DNA from: Streptomyces sp. NBC_00663
GTDB lineage: Bacteria > Actinomycetota > Actinomycetes > Streptomycetales > Streptomycetaceae
Direction of reading: 5' to 3'
NCBI RefSeq assembly: GCF_036226885.1
Contig: NZ_CP109027.1
Span: 4,340,001-4,404,000 of the forward strand
DNA: 64,000 nucleotides
Shown: positions 34,355-43,801 of the stretch, in pieces
Numbering within the stretch: the stretch's first letter is position 1
Layout: the number at the start of each line of letters is the position of its first letter
Position numbers and translations under genes: made by a program
The notes under the pieces: generated by a model
Database searches by the model: none
What the model saw: only the letters and a program-made list of their open reading frames with translations
What the model was told of the DNA's origin: nothing

Positions 34355-36313
34355 GTGAGCAACGAATCCTTGGCCAACCTGCTCAAGGAAGAGCGCAGGT
34401 TCGCGCCACCCGCCGACCTGGCGGCGAACGCCAACGTCACCGCGGAGGCGTACGAACAGGCCAAGGCTGACAGGCTCGGCTTCTGGGCCGAGCAGGCCCG
34501 GCGGCTGACCTGGGCCACGGAGCCGACCGAGACGCTGGACTGGTCGAACCCGCCGTTCGCCAAGTGGTTCAAGGATGGCGAGCTCAACGTCGCGTACAAC
34601 TGCGTCGACCGGCATGTCGAGGCGGGCAACGGCGACCGGGTCGCCATCCACTTCGAGGGCGAGCCCGGCGACAGCCGCGCGATCACCTACGCCGAGCTCA
34701 AGGACGAGGTCTCCAAGGCCGCGAACGCCCTGCTGGAGCTGGGGGTTCGCAAGGGCGACCGGGTCGCGGTCTACATGCCGATGATCCCGGAGACGGCGAT
34801 CGCGATGCTCGCCTGCGCCCGGATCGGCGCCGCGCACTCCGTCGTCTTCGGCGGGTTCAGCGCGGACGCGCTCGCGACCCGTATCCAGGACGCGGACGCC
34901 AAGGTCGTCATCACCTCCGACGGCGGCTACCGGCGCGGCAAGCCGTCCGCGCTCAAGCCGGCCGTCGACGAGGCCGCCGACAAGGCGGGCAATGTCGAGC
35001 ACGTGCTCGTCGTACGGCGTACCGGGCAGGAAGTGGCCTGGAACGACAGCCGGGACGTGTGGTGGCACGAGGCTGTCGACCGGCAGTCCGCCGAGCACAC
35101 CCCCGAGGCCTTCGAGGCCGAGCAGCCGCTCTTCATCCTCTACACATCGGGGACGACGGGTAAGCCGAAGGGCATCCTGCACACCTCCGGCGGCTATCTC
35201 ACCCAGGCCGCCTACACCCACCACGCCGTCTTCGACCTCAAGCCGGAGACGGACGTGTACTGGTGCACGGCCGACGTCGGCTGGGTCACCGGGCACTCGT
35301 ACATCGTCTACGGCCCGCTCGCCAACGGCGCCACCCAGGTCATGTACGAGGGCACGCCGGACACCCCGCACCAGGGCCGGTTCTGGGAGATCGTGCAGAA
35401 GTACGGGGTGACCATCCTGTACACGGCGCCGACCGCCATCCGGACGTTCATGAAGTGGGGCGACGACATCCCCGCGAAGTTCGATCTGTCGTCCCTGCGC
35501 GTCCTCGGGTCCGTCGGTGAGCCGATCAACCCCGAGGCCTGGATCTGGTATCGCAAGCACATCGGCGCCGATCTGACCCCGATCGTGGACACCTGGTGGC
35601 AGACCGAGACCGGCGCGATGATGATCTCGCCGCTGCCCGGTGTCACCGAGACCAAGCCCGGCTCGGCGCAGACCCCGCTGCCCGGTATCTCCGCGACCGT
35701 CGTCGACGACGAGGCCAACGAGGTGCCGAACGGCGGCGGTGGCTACCTGGTCCTGACCGAGCCGTGGCCGTCGATGCTGCGCACCATCTGGGGCGACGAC
35801 CAGCGGTTCCTCGACACGTACTGGTCGCGCTTCGAGGGCAAGTACTTCGCCGGTGACGGCGCGAAGAAGGACGACGACGGGGACATCTGGCTGCTCGGCC
35901 GGGTGGACGACGTGATGCTCGTGTCCGGGCACAACATCTCCACCACCGAGGTCGAGTCCGCGCTCGTCTCCCACCCGTCCGTCGCCGAGGCGGCCGTCGT
36001 CGGTGCCGCCGACGAGACCACCGGGCAGGCCATCGTCGCCTTCGTGATCCTGCGCGGCACGGCGAACGCCGAGGACGAGGGCCTCGTCAACGACCTGCGC
36101 AACCACGTCGGTGCCACCCTCGGCCCGATCGCCAAGCCCAAGCGGGTCCTGCCGGTGGCCGAGCTGCCGAAGACCCGCTCCGGCAAGATCATGCGCCGGC
36201 TGCTGCGGGACGTCGCCGAGAACCGTCAGCTCGGTGACGTGACGACCCTGACCGACTCGACGGTCATGGACCTCATCCAGGCGAAGCTCCCGGCCGCGCC
36301 CAGCGAGGACTAG
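34355..36313 (+). CDS. acsA: Acetyl-coenzyme A synthetase
   Basis: Activates acetate to acetyl-CoA through an acetyl-AMP intermediate. The 652-residue ANL enzyme has the P-loop-like LYTSGTTGKPKG motif near residue 263 and the DTWWQTETG motif. The conserved C-terminal lysine lies in KTRSGKIMRR and is the usual acetylation site that switches the enzyme off. The GTG at 34355 (VSNESLANLL) follows AAAGGGAG. The longer upstream reading is less likely. Followed by a strong terminator and then nhaA. Confidence 0.95.
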   Translation: MSNESLANLLKEERRFAPPADLAANANVTAEAYEQAKADRLGFWAEQARRLTWATEPTETLDWSNPPFAKWFKDGELNVAYNCVDRHVEAGNGDRVAIHFEGEPGDSRAITYAELKDEVSKAANALLELGVRKGDRVAVYMPMIPETAIAMLACARIGAAHSVVFGGFSADALATRIQDADAKVVITSDGGYRRGKPSALKPAVDEAADKAGNVEHVLVVRRTGQEVAWNDSRDVWWHEAVDRQSAEHTPEAFEAEQPLFILYTSGTTGKPKGILHTSGGYLTQAAYTHHAVFDLKPETDVYWCTADVGWVTGHSYIVYGPLANGATQVMYEGTPDTPHQGRFWEIVQKYGVTILYTAPTAIRTFMKWGDDIPAKFDLSSLRVLGSVGEPINPEAWIWYRKHIGADLTPIVDTWWQTETGAMMISPLPGVTETKPGSAQTPLPGISATVVDDEANEVPNGGGGYLVLTEPWPSMLRTIWGDDQRFLDTYWSRFEGKYFAGDGAKKDDDGDIWLLGRVDDVMLVSGHNISTTEVESALVSHPSVAEAAVVGAADETTGQAIVAFVILRGTANAEDEGLVNDLRNHVGATLGPIAKPKRVLPVAELPKTRSGKIMRRLLRDVAENRQLGDVTTLTDSTVMDLIQAKLPAAPSED

Positions 36314-36326
36314 GCAGGTCGCAAGA

Positions 36327-36364
36327 GGGGCGCCCGGCGTGAGAACGCGCCGGGCGCCCCTTTT
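36327..36364 (+). terminator. Terminator after acsA
   Basis: A perfect 13-bp stem (GGGGCGCCCGGCG with CGCCGGGCGCCCC) with an 8-nt loop, followed directly by TTTT. It lies 14 bp past the acsA stop and looks like a factor-independent terminator. Confidence 0.85.
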
Positions 36365-36459
36365 AGGTAAACTAAACAAAACTAGCGTGACCCCATAGGT
36401 GTGCCGGGAAGTCTGGTCGGCGAGCAGCTCAGCCCTACCCACCGACCGGAGGCCCCCGC

Positions 36460-37896
36460 ATGACAGCGCCCCGCTCCTCCACCCCCCGTAAGGTCTTCGG
36501 ACGGCTCTCCCTGCCCGAACGCACCTTCGTAGCGGACGCGCTGCGCACCGAGACCGTCGGCGGTGTGCTGCTGCTCGCTGCCGCGATCGCCGCGCTGATC
36601 TGGGCGAACGTACCCGCACTGCACGACAGCTACGAGAGCGTCAGCCACTACCACCTGGGCCCCGAAGCCCTCGGCCTGAACCTCTCGATCGCCCACTGGG
36701 CCGCCGACGGGCTCCTCGCGGTCTTCTTCTTCGTCGCCGGCATCGAACTCAAGCGCGAGCTGGTCGCCGGTGACCTCAAGGACCCCAAGGCGGCGGCGCT
36801 GCCCGTTGTCGCGGCCCTGTGCGGCATGGCCGTACCGGCGCTCGTCTACACCCTGACCAACCTCAGCGGCGGCGGATCGCTCGACGGATGGGCGGTCCCG
36901 ACCGCCACCGACATCGCCTTCGCGCTCGCCGTGCTCGCCGTCATCGGCACCTCGCTGCCCAGCGCCCTGCGCGCCTTCCTCCTCACGCTCGCCGTCGTCG
37001 ACGACCTCTTCGCGATCCTGATCATCGCGGTCTTCTTCACCGCCGAGATCGACTTCGCCGCGCTCGGCGGCGCGCTGATCGGCCTGGCCGTCTTCTGGCT
37101 GCTGCTGCGCAAGGGCGTGCGCGGCTGGTACGTGTACGTCCCGCTCGCCCTGGTGATCTGGGGGCTGATGTACAACAGCGGCATCCACGCCACCATCGCG
37201 GGCGTCGCGATGGGTCTGATGCTGCGGTGCAGCACGCGCGAGGGCGAGAAGCACTCGCCCGGCGAGCACATCGAACATCTTGTACGACCCCTTTCGGCGG
37301 GCCTGGCCGTGCCGCTGTTCGCCCTGTTCAGCGCCGGTGTCTCGATCTCCGGCGGCGCCGTGGGCGATGTGTTCACCAAGCCGGAGACGCTCGGCGTCGT
37401 CCTCGGGCTGGTCGTCGGCAAGGCGGTCGGCATCTTCGGCGGGACCTGGCTGACGGCACGTTTCACCCGGGCCTCGCTCAGCGACGAGCTGGAGTGGGCG
37501 GACGTCTTCGCGGTGGCCACCCTCGCCGGCATCGGCTTCACGGTCTCGCTGCTCATCGGGGAGCTGGCCTTCGACGGAGACGCGGTCCTCACCGACGAGA
37601 TCAAGGCGGCCGTGCTGATCGGCTCGCTCATCGCGGCGACCCTCGCGACCGTGCTGCTGAAGGTCCGCAACGCCAAGTACCGCCGGATGTGCGAGGCCGA
37701 GGAGCGCGACGACGACCTCGACGGCATCCCGGACGTCTACGAGGAGGACGACCCGGCGTACCACCTGCGGATGGCCGCGATCTATGAGAACAAGGCCGCC
37801 GAGCACCGCCGGCTCGCCGAGCTCAAGACCGCCGAACGGGCGGGGCTTGCCGAAGTGGCGGGCGGGGCAGGCGAGGAGGACGACCGTCGGGCATGA
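36460..37896 (+). CDS. nhaA: Na+/H+ antiporter NhaA
   Basis: A 478-residue antiporter that expels sodium in exchange for protons and helps control internal pH. There are about 12 hydrophobic segments. The key aspartate pair is in LAVVDDLFAILII, and PTATDIAFALAVLAV is the family's early signature. The last 60 residues are a charged cytoplasmic tail (EERDDDLDGIPDVYEEDDPAY) longer than in E. coli NhaA. The ATG lies in CGCATGACA after GGAGGCCC. Confidence 0.93.
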   Translation: MTAPRSSTPRKVFGRLSLPERTFVADALRTETVGGVLLLAAAIAALIWANVPALHDSYESVSHYHLGPEALGLNLSIAHWAADGLLAVFFFVAGIELKRELVAGDLKDPKAAALPVVAALCGMAVPALVYTLTNLSGGGSLDGWAVPTATDIAFALAVLAVIGTSLPSALRAFLLTLAVVDDLFAILIIAVFFTAEIDFAALGGALIGLAVFWLLLRKGVRGWYVYVPLALVIWGLMYNSGIHATIAGVAMGLMLRCSTREGEKHSPGEHIEHLVRPLSAGLAVPLFALFSAGVSISGGAVGDVFTKPETLGVVLGLVVGKAVGIFGGTWLTARFTRASLSDELEWADVFAVATLAGIGFTVSLLIGELAFDGDAVLTDEIKAAVLIGSLIAATLATVLLKVRNAKYRRMCEAEERDDDLDGIPDVYEEDDPAYHLRMAAIYENKAAEHRRLAELKTAERAGLAEVAGGAGEEDDRRA

Positions 37897-37918
37897 TCTG
37901 ACGGGACGGTACAAAAAG

Positions 37919-37952
37919 ACGAATCCTTACGCGGGACGAATCCTTACGCAGG
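37919..37952. repeat. Two 17-bp direct repeats before the holin-like gene
   Basis: The unit ACGAATCCTTACGCGGG occurs twice head to tail with one difference near the end. The pair fills the gap between nhaA and the ribosome site of the next gene. It could be a regulator-binding tandem or simply a slippage duplication of promoter sequence. Confidence 0.6.
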
Positions 37953-37961
37953 GAGAACGCG

Positions 37962-38450
37962 ATGAGCGCACCCGACGGCAGCCCGGTCGGCGCCGAACGC
38001 AGCATCGGCCAGTTGTTCGCCTCGGCGACGACCGAGATGTCCGCGCTGGTGCACGACGAGATCGCGCTGGCCAAGGCGCAGCTCAAGCGGGATGTGAAGC
38101 GCGGCGCGACGAGCGGCGGCGCGTTCACGGTGGCCGGCGCGGTGCTGGTGTTCTCGCTGCCGATGCTGAACTTCGCGCTGGCGTACGGCATCCGCACCTG
38201 GAGCGACTGGAACATGGCGGTCTGCTTCCTGCTCTCCTTCGCGGCCAACGTGCTCATCGCGGGCCTCCTCGCGCTGATCGGCGTGGTCTTCGCGAAGAAG
38301 GCGAAGAAGGGCGGCGGCGCGCAGAAGACCGCCGCGTCGATGAAGGAGACGGCGAGCGTGCTGCAGAAGGCCAAGCCGCACCCGCGGCCCGAGCTGCCGC
38401 AGGACCGTGTCCCGGAGGCCATCGAGGCTGTGGCACGCTCATCGTCATGA
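37962..38450 (+). CDS. Holin-like (phage holin superfamily III, Holin-X) membrane protein
   Basis: A 162-residue protein. An amphipathic N-terminal region (LFASATTEMSALVHDEIALAKAQ, read in parts) precedes two hydrophobic segments at about 48-72 and 84-108. A basic Lys-rich tail follows. The family is common in actinobacteria and its members are chromosomal membrane proteins, not phage lysis genes. Its stop overlaps the start of the hydrolase gene (ATGA), so the two are coupled. GGGAGAA precedes the ATG. Confidence 0.82.
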   Translation: MSAPDGSPVGAERSIGQLFASATTEMSALVHDEIALAKAQLKRDVKRGATSGGAFTVAGAVLVFSLPMLNFALAYGIRTWSDWNMAVCFLLSFAANVLIAGLLALIGVVFAKKAKKGGGAQKTAASMKETASVLQKAKPHPRPELPQDRVPEAIEAVARSSS

Positions 38451-39391
38451 GCGAGCCCGCCACCCCTTCGGCCGAATCCGTAGTACGGCCCGACGTCCTC
38501 GGTGACAGACCACTGACCCACCGGGACGTCGCCGCCAACGGCGCGCGTTTCCATATCGCCGAGATGGGCGACGGCCCGCTGGTGCTGCTGCTGCACGGCT
38601 TCCCGCAGTTCTGGTGGACCTGGCGGCATCAGCTGCCCGCGCTCGCCGACGCCGGGTTCCGGGCCGTCGCCATGGACCTCAGGGGCGTCGGCGGCAGCGA
38701 CCGCACCCCGCGCGGCTACGACCCCGCGAACCTGGCCCTGGACATCACCGGCGTGATCCGCTCCCTCGGCGAGCCGGACGCCGCGCTGGTCGGCCATGAC
38801 CTGGGCGGATATCTGGCGTGGACGGCGGCGGCGATGCGGCCCAAGCTCGTACGGCGCCTCGCCGTGGCGTCGATGCCGCATCCGCGGCGCTGGCGCTCGG
38901 CGATGCTCTCGGACGTCAAGCAGACCCGGGCCGGGTCCTACGTCTGGGGGTTTCAGCGCCCCTGGATCCCGGAGCGGCAACTGACCGCGGACGACGGCGC
39001 GCTGGTCGCCGAGCTGATCCGGGACTGGTCCGGGCCGAGCCTGCCGGACGACGACGCGGTGGACACGTACCGGCGTGCGATGTGCATCCCGTCGACCGCG
39101 CACTGCTCGATCGAGCCGTACCGGTGGATGGTGCGCTCGATGGCCCGCCCGGACGGCATCCAGTTCAACCGCCGCATGAAGCGGCCGGTCCGCGTCCCGA
39201 CGCTGCATCTGCACGGTTCGCTGGACCCGGTGATGCGGACGCGGAGCGCGGCCGGTTCCGGGGAGTACGTCGAAGCGCCGTACCGCTGGCGGCTGTTCGA
39301 CGGACTGGGTCACTTCCCGCACGAGGAGGATCCGGTCGCTTTCTCCACGGAACTGATCAATTGGCTGAAGGACCCCGAACCCGATCGGTGA
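38447..39391 (+). CDS. Alpha/beta hydrolase, epoxide-hydrolase-like
   Basis: A 314-residue alpha/beta hydrolase. The oxyanion motif is LLLHGFPQFWWTWR near residue 46. The nucleophile elbow VGHDLGGYLAW has Asp at the nucleophile position, as in epoxide hydrolases and haloalkane dehalogenases. The catalytic His is in GLGHFPHEEDP near the C-terminus. It is coupled to the holin-like gene. The same position in mycobacteria is occupied by EphE. Confidence 0.88.
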   Translation: MSEPATPSAESVVRPDVLGDRPLTHRDVAANGARFHIAEMGDGPLVLLLHGFPQFWWTWRHQLPALADAGFRAVAMDLRGVGGSDRTPRGYDPANLALDITGVIRSLGEPDAALVGHDLGGYLAWTAAAMRPKLVRRLAVASMPHPRRWRSAMLSDVKQTRAGSYVWGFQRPWIPERQLTADDGALVAELIRDWSGPSLPDDDAVDTYRRAMCIPSTAHCSIEPYRWMVRSMARPDGIQFNRRMKRPVRVPTLHLHGSLDPVMRTRSAAGSGEYVEAPYRWRLFDGLGHFPHEEDPVAFSTELINWLKDPEPDR

Positions 39392-39518
39392 CCGTTTGAA
39401 CGCGCCCGGTATCCGGACCTGAACACCTGTCCTACGAACAGCCAAATGCCCGGCGCATAGGCCAATTGGGGGCCCAGGGGGCGGTTATCGACCTTGGGGC
39501 AGGGGCACACGTCGGGGT

Positions 39519-39698
39519 ATGGGCTGGACGCACGACTACAGTGACGCAGCACGCAACCGCCGCTCGGGCCATGGTCTGAGCCCCCACCAGCGAGGAGGCC
39601 CGCAGGAGCAGGGCACAGACCTCCGGGTGGGCATCCCGCGCATCCTGCGCCGCCGGGCCCGCTGGGTCTCGGTCCGTCTGCGTCACACCCGAGGCTGA
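39519..39698 (+). CDS. Possible small basic protein
   Basis: A 59-codon frame starting MGWTHDYSDAARNRRSGHG and ending RLRHTRG. Eleven or more arginines make it strongly basic. GGGG lies just upstream of the ATG. Third positions are mostly G or C but less so than in neighbouring genes, so it may not be translated. It fills a 360-bp gap between the hydrolase and MarP genes. No family is recognised. Confidence 0.4.
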   Translation: MGWTHDYSDAARNRRSGHGLSPHQRGGPQEQGTDLRVGIPRILRRRARWVSVRLRHTRG

Positions 39699-39751
39699 AG
39701 CGCCCCGGGCTGACGGGCTCCGGCTGACGCCCCCTCATACGCTCGCGCGGT

Positions 39752-40948
39752 CTACAGCGCGCAGCTGTCGCTGTCCACCTGCTCGTTCGCGGTGCGCCCC
39801 TTGGTGATGTCCTCCCGGATCTCGTCCGCGGTGAGCGCGTAGCCGGTGTCGGCGTTGTCGAGGGACTTCGCGAAGACCACGCCGTACACCGCCCCTTCGG
39901 GGGTGAGCAGCGGGCCGCCGGAGTTGCCCTGACGGACGGTCGCGTAGAGGGAGTACACATCGCGGTGCACGGTGCCGCGGTGGTAGATGTCCGGACCGTT
40001 GGCCGGGATCCGGCCGCGCACGCGCGCGGCACGGACGTCGTACGAGCCGTTCTCCGGGAACCCGGCGATGATCGCGTCGTCACCGCTCTCGGCGTCCGTC
40101 GCCGTGAACTTCAGTGCGGGTGCCTTCAGTTCGGGTACGTCGAGTACGGCGATGTCGCGCTCCCAGTCGTACAGGACGACCGTGGCGTCGTACTTCTGGC
40201 CCTCGCCGCCGATCTGGACGGTGGGTTCGTCGACGCCGCCCACGACATGCGCGTTGGTCATGACACGGCGCTCGCCGAAGACGAAGCCGGTGCCCTCGAG
40301 GACCTTGCCGCAACTCTGGGCGGTGCCCATGACCTTGACGATGGACTGCTTGGCCTTGGCGGCGACCGGGCTGTTCACCAGCTTGGGGTCCGGCGGCTGG
40401 ACCTCCTTGATCGGCTCATCGGAGAACGGGCTGAAGACCTGCGGGAAGCCGTTCTGCGCGAGGACCGAGGTGAAGTCCTTGAACCAGGTGTCGGCCGCGT
40501 CGGGCAGCGTCTCCGAGACACCGAGGAGCACCTTGGAGCCACGAACCTCCTTGCCCAGGGTCGGCAGGGTGGTCTGGGCGAGGGCGGAGCCGATCAGCCA
40601 GGCCACGAGGAGCATCGCGACCACGTTGACGAGGGCGCCGCCGGTGGCGTCCAGGGCGCGGGCCGGGGACCAGGTGATGTAACGGCGCAGCTTGTTGCCG
40701 AGGTGGGTGGTCAGGGCCTGGCCGACGGAGGCGCAGACGATGACGACGACCACCGCGACAACGGCCGCGGTCGTGCTGACCTCCGCCTTGTCGGTCAGGG
40801 CGTCCCAGATGACGGGGAGCAGGTATACGGCGACGAGACCGCCGCCCATGAAGCCGATCACCGACAGGATGCCGACGACGAAGCCCTGGCGATAGCCGAC
40901 GATCGCGAACCACACGGCGGCGACCAGCAACAGGATGTCCAGCACATT
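39752..40948 (-). CDS. MarP-like membrane serine protease
   Basis: A 398-residue protein with four N-terminal helices (CvpA-like) and a trypsin-like periplasmic domain. The triad is H234 (TNAHVVGG), D265 (ERDIAVLD) and S343 (RQGNSGGPL), almost the same numbering as in M. tuberculosis MarP, where the protease is needed for acid resistance. Cysteines in AQSCGKV and DSCAL may form a regulatory disulfide, as in MarP. The GTG at 40948 starts VNVLDILLLVAAVW. It is upstream of a Nudix gene on the same strand. Confidence 0.9.
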   Translation of the reverse strand, partial: NVLDILLLVAAVWFAIVGYRQGFVVGILSVIGFMGGGLVAVYLLPVIWDALTDKAEVSTTAAVVAVVVVIVCASVGQALTTHLGNKLRRYITWSPARALDATGGALVNVVAMLLVAWLIGSALAQTTLPTLGKEVRGSKVLLGVSETLPDAADTWFKDFTSVLAQNGFPQVFSPFSDEPIKEVQPPDPKLVNSPVAAKAKQSIVKVMGTAQSCGKVLEGTGFVFGERRVMTNAHVVGGVDEPTVQIGGEGQKYDATVVLYDWERDIAVLDVPELKAPALKFTATDAESGDDAIIAGFPENGSYDVRAARVRGRIPANGPDIYHRGTVHRDVYSLYATVRQGNSGGPLLTPEGAVYGVVFAKSLDNADTGYALTADEIREDITKGRTANEQVDSDSCAL

Positions 40949-40999
40949 CACCGGTTCAGGCCTCGCCTCATCACATGACACAGCACGGCAGACACCCTG

Positions 41000-41722
41000 T
41001 CATGACCGCCAGTCGAGCGGGACCTGCTTGTCCCGGTCCCAGGGGCGCTCCCAGCCGGAGTAGTGCAGCAGCCGGTCGATGATTCCGGCCGTGAAGCCCC
41101 ACACCAGGGCCGATTCGACCAGGAATGCCGGACCTCGGTGGCCGCTGGGGTGGACGGTGGTGGCCCGGTTGTCCGGGTCCGTGAGATCCGCCACGGGGAC
41201 GGTGAAGACGCGGGCCGTCTCGTTGGGGTCCACCACCCCCACCGGGGTGGGCTCGCGCCACCAGCCCAGGACGGAGGTGACGACGAAGCCGCTGACCGGG
41301 ATGTACAGCTTGGGCAGCACACCGAAGAGCTGGACGCCGGACGGGTCGAGCCCGGTCTCCTCCTCGGCCTCGCGGAGAGCGGCCCGCAGCGGTCCCTCGG
41401 CCAGCGGGTCGCCGTCCTCGGGATCGAGGGCGCCACCGGGGAAGGACGGCTGTCCGGCATGGGAACGGAGCGAGCTGGCCCGCTCCATGAGCAGCAGCTC
41501 GGGCCCGCGCTCACCCTCCCCGAAGAGGATGAGTACGGCGGACTGCCGCCCCGCGCCGTCGGCCGGCGGCAGGAAGCGGCTCAACTGCAACGGCTCGACC
41601 GTCTCGACGGCGTGCACGACCGGGTCCAGCCAGCCGGGCAGGCCGTCCTTGCTCAGCATCACGCCCGGCGCCTCGCCCGGGCCGTTCACATGCCTGCCTT
41701 GCGTATTGCTCGTATGCCTCAT
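41000..41722 (-). CDS. Nudix hydrolase, CoA-pyrophosphatase type
   Basis: About 240 aa. The Nudix box is spread over GGALDPEDGDPLAEGPLRAA then LREAEEETGLDPSG, with the REAEEE catalytic acids. Just before the box is SLRSHAGQPSFPGG, the UPF0035-type signature of CoA pyrophosphatases such as NudL. It should hydrolyse CoA or a similar nucleoside diphosphate. The ATG at 41722 has GGGGGTGG upstream; a later ATG (MLSKDG) is possible. It is upstream of marP. Confidence 0.85.
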   Translation of the reverse strand: MRHTSNTQGRHVNGPGEAPGVMLSKDGLPGWLDPVVHAVETVEPLQLSRFLPPADGAGRQSAVLILFGEGERGPELLLMERASSLRSHAGQPSFPGGALDPEDGDPLAEGPLRAALREAEEETGLDPSGVQLFGVLPKLYIPVSGFVVTSVLGWWREPTPVGVVDPNETARVFTVPVADLTDPDNRATTVHPSGHRGPAFLVESALVWGFTAGIIDRLLHYSGWERPWDRDKQVPLDWRS

Positions 41723-41846
41723 CGCCACCCCCGTCGTCCTGCCCCGTCCAACGCCCGGCAAGCCGTTGATCGTTCCAGCCGGGTGCCCTGGTATCGACCC
41801 CGAGATCGCCCCTGGGCCCGCGGCCGGGTTCCCGGTCGGTGGCCCG

Positions 41847-42884
41847 TCATCCGGCCCCCAGCGGCGGTGCCGCCTTGCCGCCCGCGTCCAGGTAGGACTG
41901 GGGCGGGTTGAGGCGCTGGCCCGGGAAGCCGCCCTTCTCGTACTTGAGGAGCTTCTTCGCCTTCTCCGGGTCGGTCTCGCCCTCGCCGAACGCCGGGCAG
42001 AGCGGGGCGATGGGGCAGGCGCCGCAGGCGGGCTTGCGGGCGTGGCAGATGCGACGGCCGTGCCAGATCACATGGTGGGACAGGTCCGTCCAGTCGCTCT
42101 TCGGGAACAGCGCGCCGATCGCGGCCTCGATCTTGTCGGGGTCGGTCTCGTCCGTCCACTGCCAGCGCCGCACCAGCCGCTGGAAGTGCGTGTCCACGGT
42201 GATGCCGGGCCGTCCGTAGGCGTTGCCGAGCACCACGAACGCGGTCTTGCGGCCCACACCGGGCAGCTTGACCAGGTCCTCCAGTTTGCCGGGCACCTCG
42301 CCGCCGAACTGCTCCACCAGGGCCTTCGACAGCCCTATGACGGACTTGGTCTTGGCCCGGAAGAAGCCGGTCGGCCGGAGGATCTCCTCGACCTCCTCGG
42401 GGTTGGCGGCGGCCAGGTCCTCGGGGGTCGGGTACTTGGCGAAGAGCGCGGGGGTCGTCTGATTGACCCTCAGGTCGGTGGTCTGGGCGGACAGGACCGT
42501 GGCGACGACGAGCTGGAAGGGGTTGGCGAAGTCCAGTTCGGGGTGGGCGTACGGATAGACCTCGGCGAGTTCGCGGTTGATACGGCGGGCCCGGCGGACG
42601 AGAGCGGTGACGGACTCGGCCGTCGGCGACTTCGCGGCGACCTTCTTGACGGCCGCCTTCTTGACGGCCGCCTTCTTGGCCGGGGCCTTCTTCACGGCCT
42701 TCGTCGCGGCCTTCTTCGTGGCCGCCTTCCCGACGACCTCGGGTGTCTTCTTCACCGCAACCTTCTTTGTCGCTTTTGCCGCTTTCTTTCCGCCACCGGA
42801 GTTCTGTTCGCCCACAGCGGAATCCCGACGTGCAACCACCCGTCCAGCCCCCTTGGCCTGTGCTCTCACCGGCGTTTTGGACAC
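41847..42884 (-). CDS. nth: Endonuclease III with a lysine-rich N-terminal extension
   Basis: A DNA glycosylase/AP lyase that repairs oxidised pyrimidines. The 345 residues include an extra 85 or so at the N-terminus, rich in Lys and Ala (AKKAAVKK type), like a histone H1 tail. The core has the helix-hairpin-helix LPGVGRKTA with the catalytic Lys, VDTHFQRL with the catalytic Asp, and the iron-sulfur ligands C-x6-C-x2-C-x5-C in CHARKPACGACPIAPLC. It diverges from crp. In mycobacteria nth and crp are also close. Confidence 0.93.
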   Translation of the reverse strand: MSKTPVRAQAKGAGRVVARRDSAVGEQNSGGGKKAAKATKKVAVKKTPEVVGKAATKKAATKAVKKAPAKKAAVKKAAVKKVAAKSPTAESVTALVRRARRINRELAEVYPYAHPELDFANPFQLVVATVLSAQTTDLRVNQTTPALFAKYPTPEDLAAANPEEVEEILRPTGFFRAKTKSVIGLSKALVEQFGGEVPGKLEDLVKLPGVGRKTAFVVLGNAYGRPGITVDTHFQRLVRRWQWTDETDPDKIEAAIGALFPKSDWTDLSHHVIWHGRRICHARKPACGACPIAPLCPAFGEGETDPEKAKKLLKYEKGGFPGQRLNPPQSYLDAGGKAAPPLGAG

Positions 42885-42986
42885 CCGGCCAGCCTAAAGC
42901 CCGGCACCGACAATCGCCCCGGACCCAGGAGATCGGCCCCCGATTGGACCCCTGCCGCTTACCTCAGGACATGTGTGCGGCATCCT

Positions 42987-43000
42987 TGTGACAGATCACA
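42987..43000. promoter_or_regulatory. Candidate Crp site upstream of crp
   Basis: The palindrome TGTGA-CAGA-TCACA matches the two half-sites of the Crp/FNR consensus. The gap is 4 bp where E. coli CRP has 6, and the inner GTG-N6-CAC spacing is similar to that reported for Streptomyces Crp. It lies 92 bp before the crp start and could mediate autoregulation. Confidence 0.5.
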
Positions 43001-43091
43001 CTGTTTGGACCGTCCGGCAAAATGGGGAGCACGGTCCCCTGGTACCAAGGGGGAGAAAGATCCCCTGAGCAGGTCGACAAGGAGAGAACTC

Positions 43092-43766
43092 GTGGACGAC
43101 GTTCTGCGGCGCAACCCGCTCTTCGCGGCACTCGACGACGAGCAGTCCGCGGAACTGCGCGCCTCCATGAGTGAGGTGACCCTCGCCCGCGGCGACTCCC
43201 TCTTCCACGAGGGCGACCCCGGAGACCGGCTCTATGTCGTCACCGAGGGCAAGGTCAAGCTCCACCGCACCTCCCCCGACGGCCGCGAGAACATGCTCGC
43301 CGTGGTGGGCCCCGGTGAGCTGATCGGCGAACTGTCGTTGTTCGACCCGGGCCCGCGTACGGCGACCGCCACCGCGCTGACCGAGGTCAAGCTGCTCGGT
43401 CTCGGCCACGGCGACCTCCAGCCCTGGCTGAACGTCCGCCCCGAGGTGGCCACCGCGCTGCTGCGCGCCGTCGCCCGCCGGCTGCGCAAGACCAACGACC
43501 AGATGTCCGACCTGGTCTTCTCGGACGTCCCCGGTCGTGTCGCCCGCGCGCTCCTGGACCTCTCCCGCCGCTTCGGCGTGCAGTCCGAGGAAGGCATCCA
43601 CGTCGTCCACGACCTCACGCAGGAGGAGCTGGCCCAGCTGGTCGGCGCGTCCCGCGAGACGGTCAACAAGGCCCTCGCCGACTTCGCCCAGCGCGGGTGG
43701 CTGCGCCTGGAGGCGCGTGCGGTGATCCTGCTGGACGTGGAGCGGCTGGCGAAGCGGTCGCGGTGA
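43092..43766 (+). CDS. crp: cAMP receptor protein family regulator
   Basis: A 224-residue Crp/Fnr family transcription factor. The cyclic-nucleotide pocket shows GELIGELSLFDPGPRTATATA near residue 75, with the Glu and Arg that contact cAMP. The C-terminal winged helix has LTQEELAQLVGASRETVNKAL, the Crp recognition helix pattern. In S. coelicolor Crp is required for spore germination and affects antibiotic production. GTG 43092 has AAGGAGAG upstream. It diverges from nth. Confidence 0.95.
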   Translation: MDDVLRRNPLFAALDDEQSAELRASMSEVTLARGDSLFHEGDPGDRLYVVTEGKVKLHRTSPDGRENMLAVVGPGELIGELSLFDPGPRTATATALTEVKLLGLGHGDLQPWLNVRPEVATALLRAVARRLRKTNDQMSDLVFSDVPGRVARALLDLSRRFGVQSEEGIHVVHDLTQEELAQLVGASRETVNKALADFAQRGWLRLEARAVILLDVERLAKRSR

Positions 43767-43801
43767 CCGTTCCGGGGGCTCCGTCCTGATGTAGTTGGCC
43801 C

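Noticed and set aside
37962..38450. Prophage lysis gene
   Set aside because: The holin-like family is chromosomal in actinobacteria and no other phage gene is nearby.
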